Source of the DNA: JAVBMV01 sp031552145 | GTDB taxonomy: Bacteria > Myxococcota > Myxococcia > Myxococcales > UBA5297 | Direction of reading: 5' to 3' | NCBI GenBank assembly: GCA_031552145.1 | Contig: JAVBMV010000004.1 | Span: 124,001-188,000, forward strand | Length of the DNA stretch: 64,000 nucleotides | In this document: positions 23,690 to 32,112 of the stretch, piece after piece | How the letters are laid out: every line of letters begins with the position of its first letter | Numbering within the stretch: position 1 is the stretch's first letter | The notes under the pieces: model-generated | What the model was told of the DNA's origin: nothing | The model's input: the letters and a program-made list of their open reading frames with translations, nothing else | The model's database searches: none | Translations under genes and position numbers: made by a program

Positions 23690-24688
23690 TCAAATCTCCG
23701 ACTTGAGCTCCCGGCCCATCAGGTCGCCCACCGCCGCGTGGACCGACTTCCCCTCGTAAAGGATCCGGTAGGTCTCCTGAACGACGGGCATCTCGATCCC
23801 GAGCCGCTCCGCCAACTGGCAGGCGCTCTTCGCCGTCTTGACGCCCTCGGCGACACTCCGCCTGTCTTCGAGGAGCGCCTTCAGGTCGCCCCCCTTCCCC
23901 AACGCATGTCCCAGCTGGCGATTTCTGCTGAGCTCGCCGGTACAGGTGAGGACCAGATCGCCAAGTCCCGAGAGCCCCGAGAGGGTCGCGGGGTTGGCGC
24001 CGCGGCGAACGGCGGCCCGCGACATCTCGGCGAGGCCACGCGTGATGAGCGCCGCCCGCGCGTTGAGGCCGAAGCCCAGCCCCTCAGAACAGCCGACGGC
24101 GATGGCCATCACGTTCTTGAGCGAGCCGCCATACTGCACGCCGATGACGTCGGTGGAGCTGTAGACCCGAAAGCGCTCGCTCGAGAAGGTCCGCTGCACC
24201 TCGCGCGCCAGCCGCTCCCAACGGGCGGCGGCGGTCACCGCCGTAGGAACCCCAAGCGCTACTTCGCGCGCGAAGGAGGGGCCCGAGAGGACGGCGAGGT
24301 AGGGATGGCGCTCGACGGGGAGCGTCTCCTCTAGCACCTCCGTCATCGTGTAGAGCGTCTCGTTCTCGATCCCCTTCGCCACAGTGACGATCGGGATATT
24401 GACGGGCAGGAGTGGGCGCAGCTGCTCGACCACACCGCGCAGCACGTGGGAGGGCGTGGCCAGCACCACCATCTGCGCGCCACGCACGCTCTCGGCCAGG
24501 TCGCACGTCGCTGCCAGCTCTTCGCACAGCGGGACGCCGGGCAAATAGGCGGTGTTCTCCCGCTGCTCCCGCACCGAGCGCGCCACCTCGGCCTCATAGG
24601 CCCAGAGCGTCACACGGTTCTTCGACTGCGCGAGCATCGACGCGATAGCCGTCCCGAACGCCCCTGCTCCTACCACGCCTACTTGCAT
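23690..24688 (-). CDS. gpsA: NAD(P)H-dependent glycerol-3-phosphate dehydrogenase
   Basis: A 332-residue cytosolic enzyme that reduces dihydroxyacetone phosphate to sn-glycerol 3-phosphate for phospholipid synthesis. The Rossmann motif VGVVGAGAFGTAIA starts at residue 3. AKGIE, GPSFAREVALGVPTAV and the catalytic-lysine block QYGGSLKNVMAIAVGCSEGLGFG are present, and the C-terminal part includes GLSGLGDLVLTCTGELSRNRQLG. The length is typical. It is convergent with hflX and divergent from the pomY promoter region, with 150 bp between its start and the pomY start. Confidence 0.95.
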   Translation of the reverse strand: MQVGVVGAGAFGTAIASMLAQSKNRVTLWAYEAEVARSVREQRENTAYLPGVPLCEELAATCDLAESVRGAQMVVLATPSHVLRGVVEQLRPLLPVNIPIVTVAKGIENETLYTMTEVLEETLPVERHPYLAVLSGPSFAREVALGVPTAVTAAARWERLAREVQRTFSSERFRVYSSTDVIGVQYGGSLKNVMAIAVGCSEGLGFGLNARAALITRGLAEMSRAAVRRGANPATLSGLSGLGDLVLTCTGELSRNRQLGHALGKGGDLKALLEDRRSVAEGVKTAKSACQLAERLGIEMPVVQETYRILYEGKSVHAAVGDLMGRELKSEI

Positions 24689-24777
24689 GCTCCGAGCCTC
24701 CTGACCTCTTTGCGAAGAGGCGATACTAGAGCAGCCCGGGCCATTTCAGATCAAGCGCCACGCTCCTTTCCCGCGCG

Positions 24778-24806
24778 TTGTCATCGCCGCCGCGCTCGCC
24801 TATGCT
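24778..24806 (+). promoter_or_regulatory. Predicted sigma-70 promoter of pomY-pomZ-pomX
   Basis: TTGTCA (24778-24783), an exact 17-bp spacer and TATGCT (24801-24806) form a good promoter, about 33 bp before the proposed CTG start at 24839. Transcription would begin near 24813, which rules out longer upstream pomY starts. Confidence 0.55.
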
Positions 24807-24838
24807 CCGGCCACTCTTCAACTGGACGGGGTCACGAG

Positions 24839-26356
24839 CTGGAACGATCGGAAACACTGCTCAAGAGCGCACTGGAGAAGGTCGTCTTTTTCGAATGCCG
24901 CCTGGAACAGCTCGCGGCCGATCTCGCGCGCGCAAATTCCGACCTCGAGCGGGTAAGGCACGACTTGGCCGAGAGCGTCGAGCGCGAGCAGGCGCAGGGG
25001 CGCAAGCTGGCCGAGGCGGAGTCTGGCGCTGCGCAGGCGCGGCGCGAGCGCGACGAGGCGAAGGCGCGCTGCGAGCTGCTGCGCAATGACCGCGAGCGGA
25101 TCCTCGATCGGCTCATCGAGGGAGAGCGGCTGCGGCAGCTCGGCGCCGAAGGGGAGTCCCTCGCCAAAGACGAGGTAGATCTGGCTAGCTTCATCGCCGA
25201 GATGAGAGCCGAGATCATGGAGCTGCGCGCCTCGAACGCGCCCTATGCAAAGCCCTCCGCGCCGAGTGAGCGCCCCTCCTCCAAGAGCCCCTACGCCACC
25301 TCGGAGGAGGCGGCGGAGCTGCTCGCCTCCCAGGGGCGCATCGGCATCAGCGACGGGGACCGCGAGCTGCTGCGCGGCGCCGCCGGCTTCGAGACCTGCG
25401 CCGAAGAGACGCTCTTCTCCGTCTCGCTGCGCGAGCTCGCCGCGCCCGTCGGGGCCACCCGCGCCAGGGCCGCCAAGCGGTTGGAGAAGCTCAACCCCAA
25501 GGCAGCGCTGCCCGCGCTCGCCGCCGCGCTCAAGAACGAACAGGAGCAGGAGCCTCTCTGCGCCCTGCTCGATGCGCTGTGCGCGGCGGGCGATCATGCC
25601 TCGCTCCCCCTCGTCGAGGAGCGACTCGGCGACGAGAATCTCGAGGTGCGCCTGCGAGCCCTGGAGGCCGCCTTCCAGCTGGGCGGCGATCCTTGCCTGG
25701 AGGGCGCGCTCCACGACGGCTCGCCGCTGCTTCGGCGCAGGGCCGCGCTGCTCGCCGCGGGCGCTCCTACAGAAGGGGCCGCCCGCATCTTGTTCTCCGC
25801 CGCGGATGACGACGATGCGACGGTGCGCAGAGTGGCGCTACTGGGTTTGGGGGAGCGAAAAGAACCCGCCGCCAGGGCGCGTCTATTAGAGGCGCTCGAC
25901 GACCGCGACGCCACCGTGCGGCGCAGCGCGGCCAAGGCGCTCTCGCCCTCGCTGGGACCCGAGGTCTTCGCCCTCGCCGATCTGCAACCACCTCAACGGC
26001 GGCGCGAGCTGCGCCTCCTGATCGCGGACCAGAGCCACAAGGTCCAGAGCAGAACGGCCACACCCCAAGCGTCCGGCGCGCCGCGCCCTTCGCCGACTCG
26101 CGCCGAGATTGCCCCTCTCTCCGCCGCACGCACGCTGGCCACGCCGGCCTTGGCGGCGCCCACCCCCGCGGCGCAGGCCGACGGCTCGCTCCAGGGAGAG
26201 ATCTTGCAGCGCGTCTATTCGGCGCTGCGCGGCCTCTCGGAGGAGGAGCTGGCCAGGGGCCTAAGCTGCCTGCCCGGCAAGGCCGCCGCAGTGGCGCAGG
26301 AGCTGGCGCTGAGCGGGCGGTTGATTCGAAAGGGGAGACGCTACTTCGTCCCCTAG
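24839..26356 (+). CDS. pomY: PomY-like coiled-coil/HEAT protein of the FtsZ-positioning complex
   Basis: A protein of about 505 residues, first gene of the Pom cluster. Residues of about 10-125 are a long coiled coil (heptads of Glu/Lys/Leu). Residues 197-370 hold HEAT-like repeats (for example ALPALAAALKNEQEQE and DATVRRSAAKALSPSLG). Residues of about 404-450 are Pro/Ala-rich. The last 55 residues (LSEEELARGLSCLPGKAAAV...LIRKGRRYFVP) resemble a winged helix. Coiled coil, HEAT and a Pro-rich part in this order is the known layout of Myxococcus PomY, which co-assembles with PomX and recruits FtsZ. No ATG, GTG or TTG fits; the proposed CTG has a GGGG ribosome site. The assignment rests on architecture and its neighbour pomZ, 9 bp downstream. 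Confidence 0.8.
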   Translation: MERSETLLKSALEKVVFFECRLEQLAADLARANSDLERVRHDLAESVEREQAQGRKLAEAESGAAQARRERDEAKARCELLRNDRERILDRLIEGERLRQLGAEGESLAKDEVDLASFIAEMRAEIMELRASNAPYAKPSAPSERPSSKSPYATSEEAAELLASQGRIGISDGDRELLRGAAGFETCAEETLFSVSLRELAAPVGATRARAAKRLEKLNPKAALPALAAALKNEQEQEPLCALLDALCAAGDHASLPLVEERLGDENLEVRLRALEAAFQLGGDPCLEGALHDGSPLLRRRAALLAAGAPTEGAARILFSAADDDDATVRRVALLGLGERKEPAARARLLEALDDRDATVRRSAAKALSPSLGPEVFALADLQPPQRRRELRLLIADQSHKVQSRTATPQASGAPRPSPTRAEIAPLSAARTLATPALAAPTPAAQADGSLQGEILQRVYSALRGLSEEELARGLSCLPGKAAAVAQELALSGRLIRKGRRYFVP

Positions 26357-26365
26357 GACCTCCGC

Positions 26366-27313
26366 ATGGATCCAGTTCTCTACACACCCCGCAGGACCGC
26401 CCAGCTCCTCGAGATCTCTCTGCGCGAGCTGCTCGCGCTCAAGGACCTCGACGCCTATGAGGCCAAAGACCTGCACGAGCTGCGCCGCTCACTCCGCCGA
26501 ATGCCACCGCCCATCGGCCAGCGCCGCCAGCTCTTCCTCAACTTCAAGGGCGGCACGGGTAAGACTTCGCTCTCCACCAGCTACGCCTTTCGCTTGGCGG
26601 AGATGGGCTATCGCGCGCTGGTGGTGGACCTCGACAGCCAGGGGCACGCGACCAAGTGCCTGGGACTCGAGGGCGAGGAGTTCGAGCGGACGCTGCTCGA
26701 TGTGCTCGTGAAGAAGACGCCAATCACCGACGTGATCGTCAGCACTGGCTATCCCGGGCTCGATCTCGTGCCCTCCAACCTTTCGATGAGCACGGTCGAC
26801 ATCGCGCTCATGCCGCTGGCGGGGCGGGAGTACCGGCTGAAGAACGCGCTGCAACCCATCGAGGCGAGCTACGACTTCATCGTCTTGGATGCCCCCCCCT
26901 CTTTCGGGCTGCTCAACCTCAACTCGCTCATCGCCGCGCAGGATCTGATCGTCCCGGTGCTGGCCGACTTCCTCTCCTTCCACGGCTTGAAGCTGCTCTT
27001 CGAGACGGTACAGGGGTTGGAGGAAGATCTGCAGCATCACCTCGAGCAGGTCTTCATCGTCATCAACGCCTTCAACGCCTCGCTCAAGCTGGCCAAGGAG
27101 GCGCAGTCGGCGCTGGAAGATCACTACGGCGACTACCTGTGCGACATCGTGATCCGGCAGTGCTCGAAGTTCGCGCAGGCCTCGAGCGAGGGACGCCCCA
27201 TCTTTTTGGCCGACCCTGATTCGAAGGGGGCCGCCGACATCCAGACACTCATCGACGAAGTTCTGAAGACTATTACCCAGGCGAAGCGAGCGAAGACTCC
27301 GGCCGCCGAATAG
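26366..27313 (+). CDS. pomZ: PomZ, ParA/MinD-type ATPase positioning the division site
   Basis: A 315-residue ParA-family ATPase. A 50-residue N-terminal extension (a helical or MerR-like segment, TPRRTAQLLEISLRELLAL) precedes the deviant Walker A KGGTGKTS. The residues that define Myxococcus xanthus PomZ fall at the same numbers here: G62 and K66 in the P-loop, D90 (DLDSQG) and K268 (the reported DNA-contact lysine). Walker B is FIVLDAPPSF. PomZ dimers bind nucleoid DNA with ATP and, when stimulated by the PomXY cluster, move it to midcell. It is preceded 9 bp by pomY and followed 9 bp by pomX, so the three are an operon. Confidence 0.93.
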   Translation: MDPVLYTPRRTAQLLEISLRELLALKDLDAYEAKDLHELRRSLRRMPPPIGQRRQLFLNFKGGTGKTSLSTSYAFRLAEMGYRALVVDLDSQGHATKCLGLEGEEFERTLLDVLVKKTPITDVIVSTGYPGLDLVPSNLSMSTVDIALMPLAGREYRLKNALQPIEASYDFIVLDAPPSFGLLNLNSLIAAQDLIVPVLADFLSFHGLKLLFETVQGLEEDLQHHLEQVFIVINAFNASLKLAKEAQSALEDHYGDYLCDIVIRQCSKFAQASSEGRPIFLADPDSKGAADIQTLIDEVLKTITQAKRAKTPAAE

Positions 27314-27321
27314 AGGAACCC

Positions 27322-28230
27322 ATGCGAAAAGCCTTCGACGCCAATGTCTCACGCGCCAAGCCGAAGCTCCGCCTCGGCACCCTGATGACGCCAGAACTCT
27401 CGCCCGAGAGCGAGCAGGAGCACCTCGCCCCAGTCGAGACTCTCTCGGCACCAGCGCCCGCGCCCTCCCCCGCGCCCCCGTCGCTCTTGGCCCCTTCGCT
27501 CTCCGCTCCTCCCTCCTCCCCTCCAGCCGACGCGCTCGATCCGCGTGAACGGCGCGAGCGGCTCAAGGAGCGGCTGAAAGCGGCGACCGCCCGTGCCATC
27601 CCCGCTCAGCCCACTCCCAACTCCCCCGGCGAGGCGCGCACCTCCGCCCTCTCGCTCATCTCGGAGCTAAGGGCCCAGCTGGAGGAGACGACCACGCTCA
27701 ATCAGGCGCTGAGCCAGGACCTGGCTACGACCCGGGCAGAGCTCGGCCGGGCCACCGAAGAGGCGCGCAGCCGCACCGAGGAGGCAAACCGCATGGCCGC
27801 CGAAGTGGAGACGCGCGCGCGGCTCGTGGAGGAGTTGGGGCAGGAGCTCTCCAGCCTCGAGGCGGAGCGCGACGACGCGCTCACCATGCTGCGCGCGGCG
27901 CGGGCCCAGGGAGAGATCATGGCCAGCTGCGCCAGCGAGCTGGAGCACAAGCTGGTCGAGGCGCGCAACGAGCTGGCTGAGACCCTCTCGGAGGAGGAAC
28001 GGATCGCGGGAGAGCTGGAGCTGCGCAACGAGGAACTCAGGAGTGCCACCCGCGCGCTCGGAGCTCTCACCGAGGAGCGAGACGGCCTGGCGCGCGAGGT
28101 GGCGGAGCTCTCGCGCGAGCGCGCCTCGTTGCTCGAATCGCAGAGCGCGCTCGACGAGATTCATCGCGCCCTCGCCGAGGCGCGCTCCCGAGTGGGAGGT
28201 ACTGGGGTGCTAGGATTCGAACCTAGATAG
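27322..28230 (+). CDS. pomX: PomX-like coiled-coil scaffold, 3' end antisense to tRNA-Gln
   Basis: A 302-residue protein. Its N-terminal peptide RKAFDANVSRAKPKLRLG corresponds to the conserved PomX N-terminal peptide that activates the PomZ ATPase. The basic residues known to matter in M. xanthus (positions 13 and 15) are Lys here. Residues of about 30-75 are Pro/Ala/Ser-rich, and residues 110-290 are a long coiled coil. M. xanthus PomX is about 400 residues, so this protein is shorter. The last nine codons and stop (28202-28230) lie on the strand opposite tRNA-Gln; the end reads GTGVLGFEPR, an antisense tRNA signature. The true C-terminus may therefore have been truncated. It acts as scaffold with PomY. 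Confidence 0.85.
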   Translation: MRKAFDANVSRAKPKLRLGTLMTPELSPESEQEHLAPVETLSAPAPAPSPAPPSLLAPSLSAPPSSPPADALDPRERRERLKERLKAATARAIPAQPTPNSPGEARTSALSLISELRAQLEETTTLNQALSQDLATTRAELGRATEEARSRTEEANRMAAEVETRARLVEELGQELSSLEAERDDALTMLRAARAQGEIMASCASELEHKLVEARNELAETLSEEERIAGELELRNEELRSATRALGALTEERDGLAREVAELSRERASLLESQSALDEIHRALAEARSRVGGTGVLGFEPR

Positions 28231-28272
28231 GAGGATTCAAAGTCCTCAGTCCTGCCGTTAGACGACACCCCA
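28202..28272 (-). tRNA. tRNA-Gln(UUG)
   Basis: On the minus strand, the acceptor arm TGGGGTG pairs with CACCCCA, followed by discriminator G at 28202. The D arm contains CTAACGGCAG, and the anticodon stem GAGGA/TCCTC closes the loop CTTTGAA, so the anticodon is UUG (glutamine). The T arm is TAGG-TTCGAAT-CCTA. CCA is not encoded. Its 3' half overlaps the end of pomX on the other strand. Confidence 0.93.
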
Positions 28273-28334
28273 ATAGGGGACTTTGCGGCGGAACGAATAC
28301 CCCATGGGGTGAGAGGCTAGCAAGGAGAGTCTGG

Positions 28335-29426
28335 ATGTCCCTGGCCATTCGGAGCGAACTGCCCCTGGGAGCGCGCCTCGCCCATCTCACCCACGCGCTC
28401 TGCGCTATCCCCTCTGTTACGGGCGACGAGGGGCAGCTCTGCGACGATATCGACGCTTGGTGGCGCGCGCGCGGGTTGGGCCCCATCGAGCGCATCGGCA
28501 ACACGCTCTGCGCGGGCAAGCTCGACGATCCGCGCCCGACGCTTGCGCTCTTCGGCCACCTCGACACGGTGCCTCCGGAGCCGGGTGGAGCCGCCTGCAG
28601 AATCGAAACCGATCGGGTAGTGGGGCTTGGCAGCTCGGATATGAAGAGCGGCCTCGCTGTGATGATGGCGCTGGCCGAGGAGCTCGACCTTCCGCGCCTC
28701 CCCTACAACCTTCTCTTTATCTTCTATGAGCGCGAGGAGGGGCCTTACGCCGAGAATGGATTGGGGCCGCTCCTCTCCCAACACCCCGAGCTGAACCGGG
28801 TCGCGCTCGCCTTCGCGCTGGAGTCGACCGATGTGCAACTCCATGTGGGCTGCATGGGCTCTCTCCAGGCGACGGCAACCTTCACGGGCAGACGCGCCCA
28901 CAGCGCGCGCCCCTGGGAGGGCAAGAACGCCATCCACCGCGCCGCGCCACTCCTCGCGGCCCTCGCGGCGCGCGGCGCTACCCCGGTCCTCCGCGACGGC
29001 TTCGAGTTCTTCGAGGTGCTCTCGGCGACCCTCGCCAGCGGCGGCACCGCGCGCAACGTCGTGCCAGACCACTTCCAGCTCAACCTCAACTACCGCTTCG
29101 CTCCGGGAAAGAGCCTGGAGGAGGCGGAGGTGGAGCTGCGCGCCTTCGTCGGCGGCGCGGCCGAGCTCACCGTGGACGATCGCTCTCCCGCTGGACGCCT
29201 CTGCGCGGGGAACCCACACTTAGGCAAGTTCCGCGCGCTCACTGGCGTCGAGGCGGCTCCAAAGCAGGCCTGGACCGACGTGGGGCGCCTCACGGCGCAC
29301 GGTATCGATGCCGTCAACTTCGGGCCGGGCTCCACCAAACAGGCGCACCAGGCGGGCGAGTATGTGCTCATCGAGAATCTGGAGCGCTGCTATGGCGCGC
29401 TGAGGCGCTTCCTCGAAACGCGCTGA
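28335..29426 (+). CDS. dapE: M20-family amidohydrolase, succinyl-diaminopimelate desuccinylase-like
   Basis: A 363-residue metallohydrolase. The first metal ligands lie in FGHLDTVPP, and a bridging Asp is in GLGSSDMKSGLAVMMAL. The catalytic Glu-Glu appears in FYEREEGPYAENG and further ligands in the C-terminal half. The central dimerisation or lid domain contains GRRAHSARPWEGKNAIH. This fits DapE (N-succinyl-LL-DAP to LL-DAP and succinate, lysine and meso-DAP synthesis) of the actinobacterial-type subgroup, but other M20 peptidases cannot be excluded. Its product would feed MurE. AGGAGA lies 6 bp before the ATG. The tRNA gene ends 62 bp upstream. Confidence 0.82.
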   Translation: MSLAIRSELPLGARLAHLTHALCAIPSVTGDEGQLCDDIDAWWRARGLGPIERIGNTLCAGKLDDPRPTLALFGHLDTVPPEPGGAACRIETDRVVGLGSSDMKSGLAVMMALAEELDLPRLPYNLLFIFYEREEGPYAENGLGPLLSQHPELNRVALAFALESTDVQLHVGCMGSLQATATFTGRRAHSARPWEGKNAIHRAAPLLAALAARGATPVLRDGFEFFEVLSATLASGGTARNVVPDHFQLNLNYRFAPGKSLEEAEVELRAFVGGAAELTVDDRSPAGRLCAGNPHLGKFRALTGVEAAPKQAWTDVGRLTAHGIDAVNFGPGSTKQAHQAGEYVLIENLERCYGALRRFLETR

Positions 29427-29444
29427 GCGTCAGCGGAGATGACG

Positions 29445-30206
29445 ATGCTCGACACTCGGGATGATGCCCGCCTCCTCCTGGGGATCGCACTCCCACTTAT
29501 CTTGATGGCCGGCTGCGGCTGCGAGCGCCCCAAGGCCATCCCTCGCCACGCCAAGGAGAACGCCATGTCCAACCCGCTGATCATCGAGCGCATCGTCTCG
29601 CCCCCCTTCATGGAGAACACCTTCGTCATCGGCGATCTCCCCTCCAAAGAGGCGCTCGTCCTCGACGCGGGGGGAAACCTGCCTCAAGTGGAGGCGGCGC
29701 TCGCCCGGCACGGGCTTACGGCCGTGCTGCTGCTCTCCACGCACGCCCATGTGGATCATGTAGCCGGCGTCGCCGAGGCGAAGCGGCGCCTGGGCGCACC
29801 CTTTGCGCTCCATCAGGACGATCGCGAGCTGCTGCAGGCGCTCCCGAGGCAGGCCGCCCTTTTCGGTATCCCCACCGTCGAGACGCCAACGGTGGATCGC
29901 TGGCTCGCGGGCGGCGAGGAGCTGACGCTCGGCACACGGCGCTTCAAGGTGATCCACACGCCAGGCCACTCCCAGGGCGGTTGCTCCCTCTATTTCGAGG
30001 CCGACGGAGTGCTCTTTACGGGCGATACCCTCTTCCAGCGCTCCATCGGGCGCACCGACCTTCCCGGCGGAGATCACCGCCAGCTCGTCGACTCGATCCG
30101 CGACAGGCTCTTCGGCCTGGGCGACGCAGTCCTCGTCTATCCGGGCCATGGAGAGCGCAGCACCCTCGGGGAGGAGCGCCGAGAGAACCCTTACGTCGCG
30201 GATTGA
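29445..30206 (+). CDS. Metallo-beta-lactamase-fold hydrolase (glyoxalase II-like), possible lipoprotein form
   Basis: The zinc motif is THAHVDHVAG (HxHxDH) with later ligands in HTPGHSQGGC, GDTLF and YPGHGE, as in glyoxalase II-like and persulfide-dioxygenase-like hydrolases. Two start regions exist. The ATG at 29445, with GGAG 6 bp upstream, gives a hydrophobic n-terminus ending LILMAGC, a credible lipoprotein signal and lipobox. The ATG at 29565, behind AAGGAG, gives a 213-residue cytosolic enzyme starting MSNPLIIERI. Both are supported; I annotate the longer one. Substrate is unknown (thioesters such as S-lactoylglutathione, or bacillithiol-like conjugates). Confidence 0.75.
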   Translation: MLDTRDDARLLLGIALPLILMAGCGCERPKAIPRHAKENAMSNPLIIERIVSPPFMENTFVIGDLPSKEALVLDAGGNLPQVEAALARHGLTAVLLLSTHAHVDHVAGVAEAKRRLGAPFALHQDDRELLQALPRQAALFGIPTVETPTVDRWLAGGEELTLGTRRFKVIHTPGHSQGGCSLYFEADGVLFTGDTLFQRSIGRTDLPGGDHRQLVDSIRDRLFGLGDAVLVYPGHGERSTLGEERRENPYVAD

Positions 30207-30281
30207 CCCTCCGGGCGCTATGCTCCCGCGCGCCCGCATGCCGCCAAGCAACTCTCCCCACGGCGGGCCAAGGAGTCCTAA

Positions 30282-30641
30282 ATGATCAAGAGCATTCACT
30301 CGGCCTGCGTCATGGTCTCAAACAAGGCCCAGGCAATCGATTGGTACACCAAGAAGCTGGGCATGCAGCGGCGTCCCGAGTCGGAGGGCCACTGGGTCGT
30401 CATGGGCATGTCCTCTGGCGGCAGCCTCCACCTCTGCGAGACGGAGTTCCCCGGCTCGGCGCTGGAGCCTGGAAATACGGGCATCCTCCTCAACGTCGAT
30501 GACCTGAAGGCGACGGTCGAGCAACTCCGGAGCACCGGCGTGAAGATCGCCACCGATATCACCGTGGAGCCTTGGGGTACCTACGCCATGATCGCCGACC
30601 CCGACGGCAACATCTTCTGGCTGATGCAGCTCCCCTCGTAG
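30282..30641 (+). CDS. VOC (glyoxalase/bleomycin-resistance fold) protein
   Basis: A 119-residue single-domain vicinal-oxygen-chelate protein, with SIHSACVMVSNKAQAIDWYTKKLGM (first half) and GTYAMIADPDGNIFWLMQ (closing Phe/Trp-rich DPDGN motif) typical of the fold. The metal ligands (His7 and Glu/Gln near the C-terminus) look partly present but cannot be assigned with certainty. It may isomerise, dioxygenate or bind a small molecule. It lies between an MBL hydrolase gene (75 bp) and the S1 protein gene on the same strand. Family sure, substrate unknown. Confidence 0.8.
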   Translation: MIKSIHSACVMVSNKAQAIDWYTKKLGMQRRPESEGHWVVMGMSSGGSLHLCETEFPGSALEPGNTGILLNVDDLKATVEQLRSTGVKIATDITVEPWGTYAMIADPDGNIFWLMQLPS

Positions 30642-30793
30642 CGAGCAGCACAGCAGCTCCTGCACACCCCCACGGCCGCCTCTCATCGACCAGTTGGCGC
30701 ACCTCATCGCCATCCACACGCTCCGCCATTACGTGGAGAGGCGCCGCCGTGGGGCGCGGCGAATGGGCCGAGAGGCGGCCGGGGGCCACAGAC

Positions 30794-32053
30794 ATGGGGG
30801 AGATGGGGAGCACGGCGGGCGGTGAGAGCGGCTCGGAGCGCGAGTTCTCCTTCGAGGAGCTCCTGGCGGAGAGCCTGGCCCACTCGCGGGTCACGCTGAA
30901 CAAGGGCGACCGCGTGAAGGGCGTGGTCGTCGCCCTGAGCCGGCACGAGGCCGTGATCGATCTGGGCGCGAAACGTGAGGCACTGCTCGCGCTCTCCGAG
31001 AAGACCGAAGCGGGCGAGCCGCTGGCCCTCTCACTTGGCAGCGAGGTCGAGGGCACCATTATCAACGAAGGGGACGAGGGGGAGCCCGCCCGCATCACCT
31101 CACAGGTGCCCGGCGGGCGCCTGGGGCGGCAGTACCTGGCGAACGCCCGGCGCGAGAACCGCGTGGTCTCCGGGGTGGTGCGCGGCTTCAACCGCGGCGG
31201 CCTCGAGATCCAGATTGGCGGCGCGCGCGCCTTCTGTCCGATGTCACAGATCGATGCACGCCCCCCGGACGATCTCTCCGTCTTCGTCGGCCAGCGCATC
31301 TCCTTCAAGGTACACGACCTGCGTGGGCGGCAGGTCGTTGTCTCGCGCCGCGCCCTCATGGACGAAGAGCGGTTGGCGCGCGCGCAAGAGACACTCTCGA
31401 GGCTCGTCGAGGGAGAGGTCATTCACGGCACCGTCGCCTCGCTCCACGACTTCGGCGCCTTCGTGGATCTGGGCGGCATCGACGCGCTGCTCCCCACCAG
31501 CGAGGTGACTCGCCGCAGGATCGGGCGCCCCTCGGAGGTGCTTCAGGTGGGGCAGGAGCTCGAGGTCCAGATTCTCAAGGTGGACCTAGGCGACGCGTCG
31601 AAGCGCAAGCCGCGCGTCACCGTCTCGCTCAAGGCGCTGGAGCTCGACCCGTGGGAGAGCGCGAGCGAGTGGCTCGCGGAGGGCAACGCCTTCCGAGGGC
31701 GCGTGGTGGGCATCCAGAGCTTCGGCGCCTTCATCGAGCTGGTGCCTGGCGTCGATGGACTGATTCACGTCAGTGACCTGGCCGGCGGGCGCCGCATCGA
31801 GCACGCCGAGGAGGTGCTCGCCATTGGGCAGGAGCTGGACGTACTGGTCGGCCTCGTCGACTGGGAGAACCGGCGCATCAGCCTCACGCCGCTGGAGCCT
31901 CTGCCGGAGCCCGAGCAGGTGCGGGCCTCCTCCGGCGAGTTCACCAACCGCCTCGGAGAGGCCCTCATGCCCGAGCAGCAGGCCGCGCTCCAGCCAGAGC
32001 GCACTGGCGGCGAGAAGAAGCCCACAGCGAAGAGCGATGAGGGTGAGGAGTGA
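30794..32053 (+). CDS. S1 RNA-binding-domain protein (four S1 repeats)
   Basis: A 419-residue protein. The first S1 domain is KGDRVKGVVVALSRHEAVIDLGAKREALL. The second is NRVVSGVVRGFNRGGLEIQIGGARAFCPMSQ. The third is GEVIHGTVASLHDFGAFVDLGGIDALLPTSEV, and the fourth is NAFRGRVVGIQSFGAFIELVPGVDGLIHVSDL. It resembles a shortened ribosomal protein S1 (rpsA) without the 30S-docking N-terminal module, or an RNA-binding translation or decay factor. I start at the ATG at 30794; the open frame extends upstream across 222 bp with no protein-like sequence. The stretch 30642-30793 holds nothing I can name. Confidence 0.8.
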   Translation: MGEMGSTAGGESGSEREFSFEELLAESLAHSRVTLNKGDRVKGVVVALSRHEAVIDLGAKREALLALSEKTEAGEPLALSLGSEVEGTIINEGDEGEPARITSQVPGGRLGRQYLANARRENRVVSGVVRGFNRGGLEIQIGGARAFCPMSQIDARPPDDLSVFVGQRISFKVHDLRGRQVVVSRRALMDEERLARAQETLSRLVEGEVIHGTVASLHDFGAFVDLGGIDALLPTSEVTRRRIGRPSEVLQVGQELEVQILKVDLGDASKRKPRVTVSLKALELDPWESASEWLAEGNAFRGRVVGIQSFGAFIELVPGVDGLIHVSDLAGGRRIEHAEEVLAIGQELDVLVGLVDWENRRISLTPLEPLPEPEQVRASSGEFTNRLGEALMPEQQAALQPERTGGEKKPTAKSDEGEE

Positions 32054-32112
32054 GCGCACCCAACTGCCGCGCGTGACACCCGCCAGGTCGTGCCGGTAGA
32101 CTTCGGCGACCC

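Noticed and set aside
21795..23693. A 632-codon minus-strand frame opposite hflX
   Set aside because: It is antisense to a clear HflX, with no recognisable domain.
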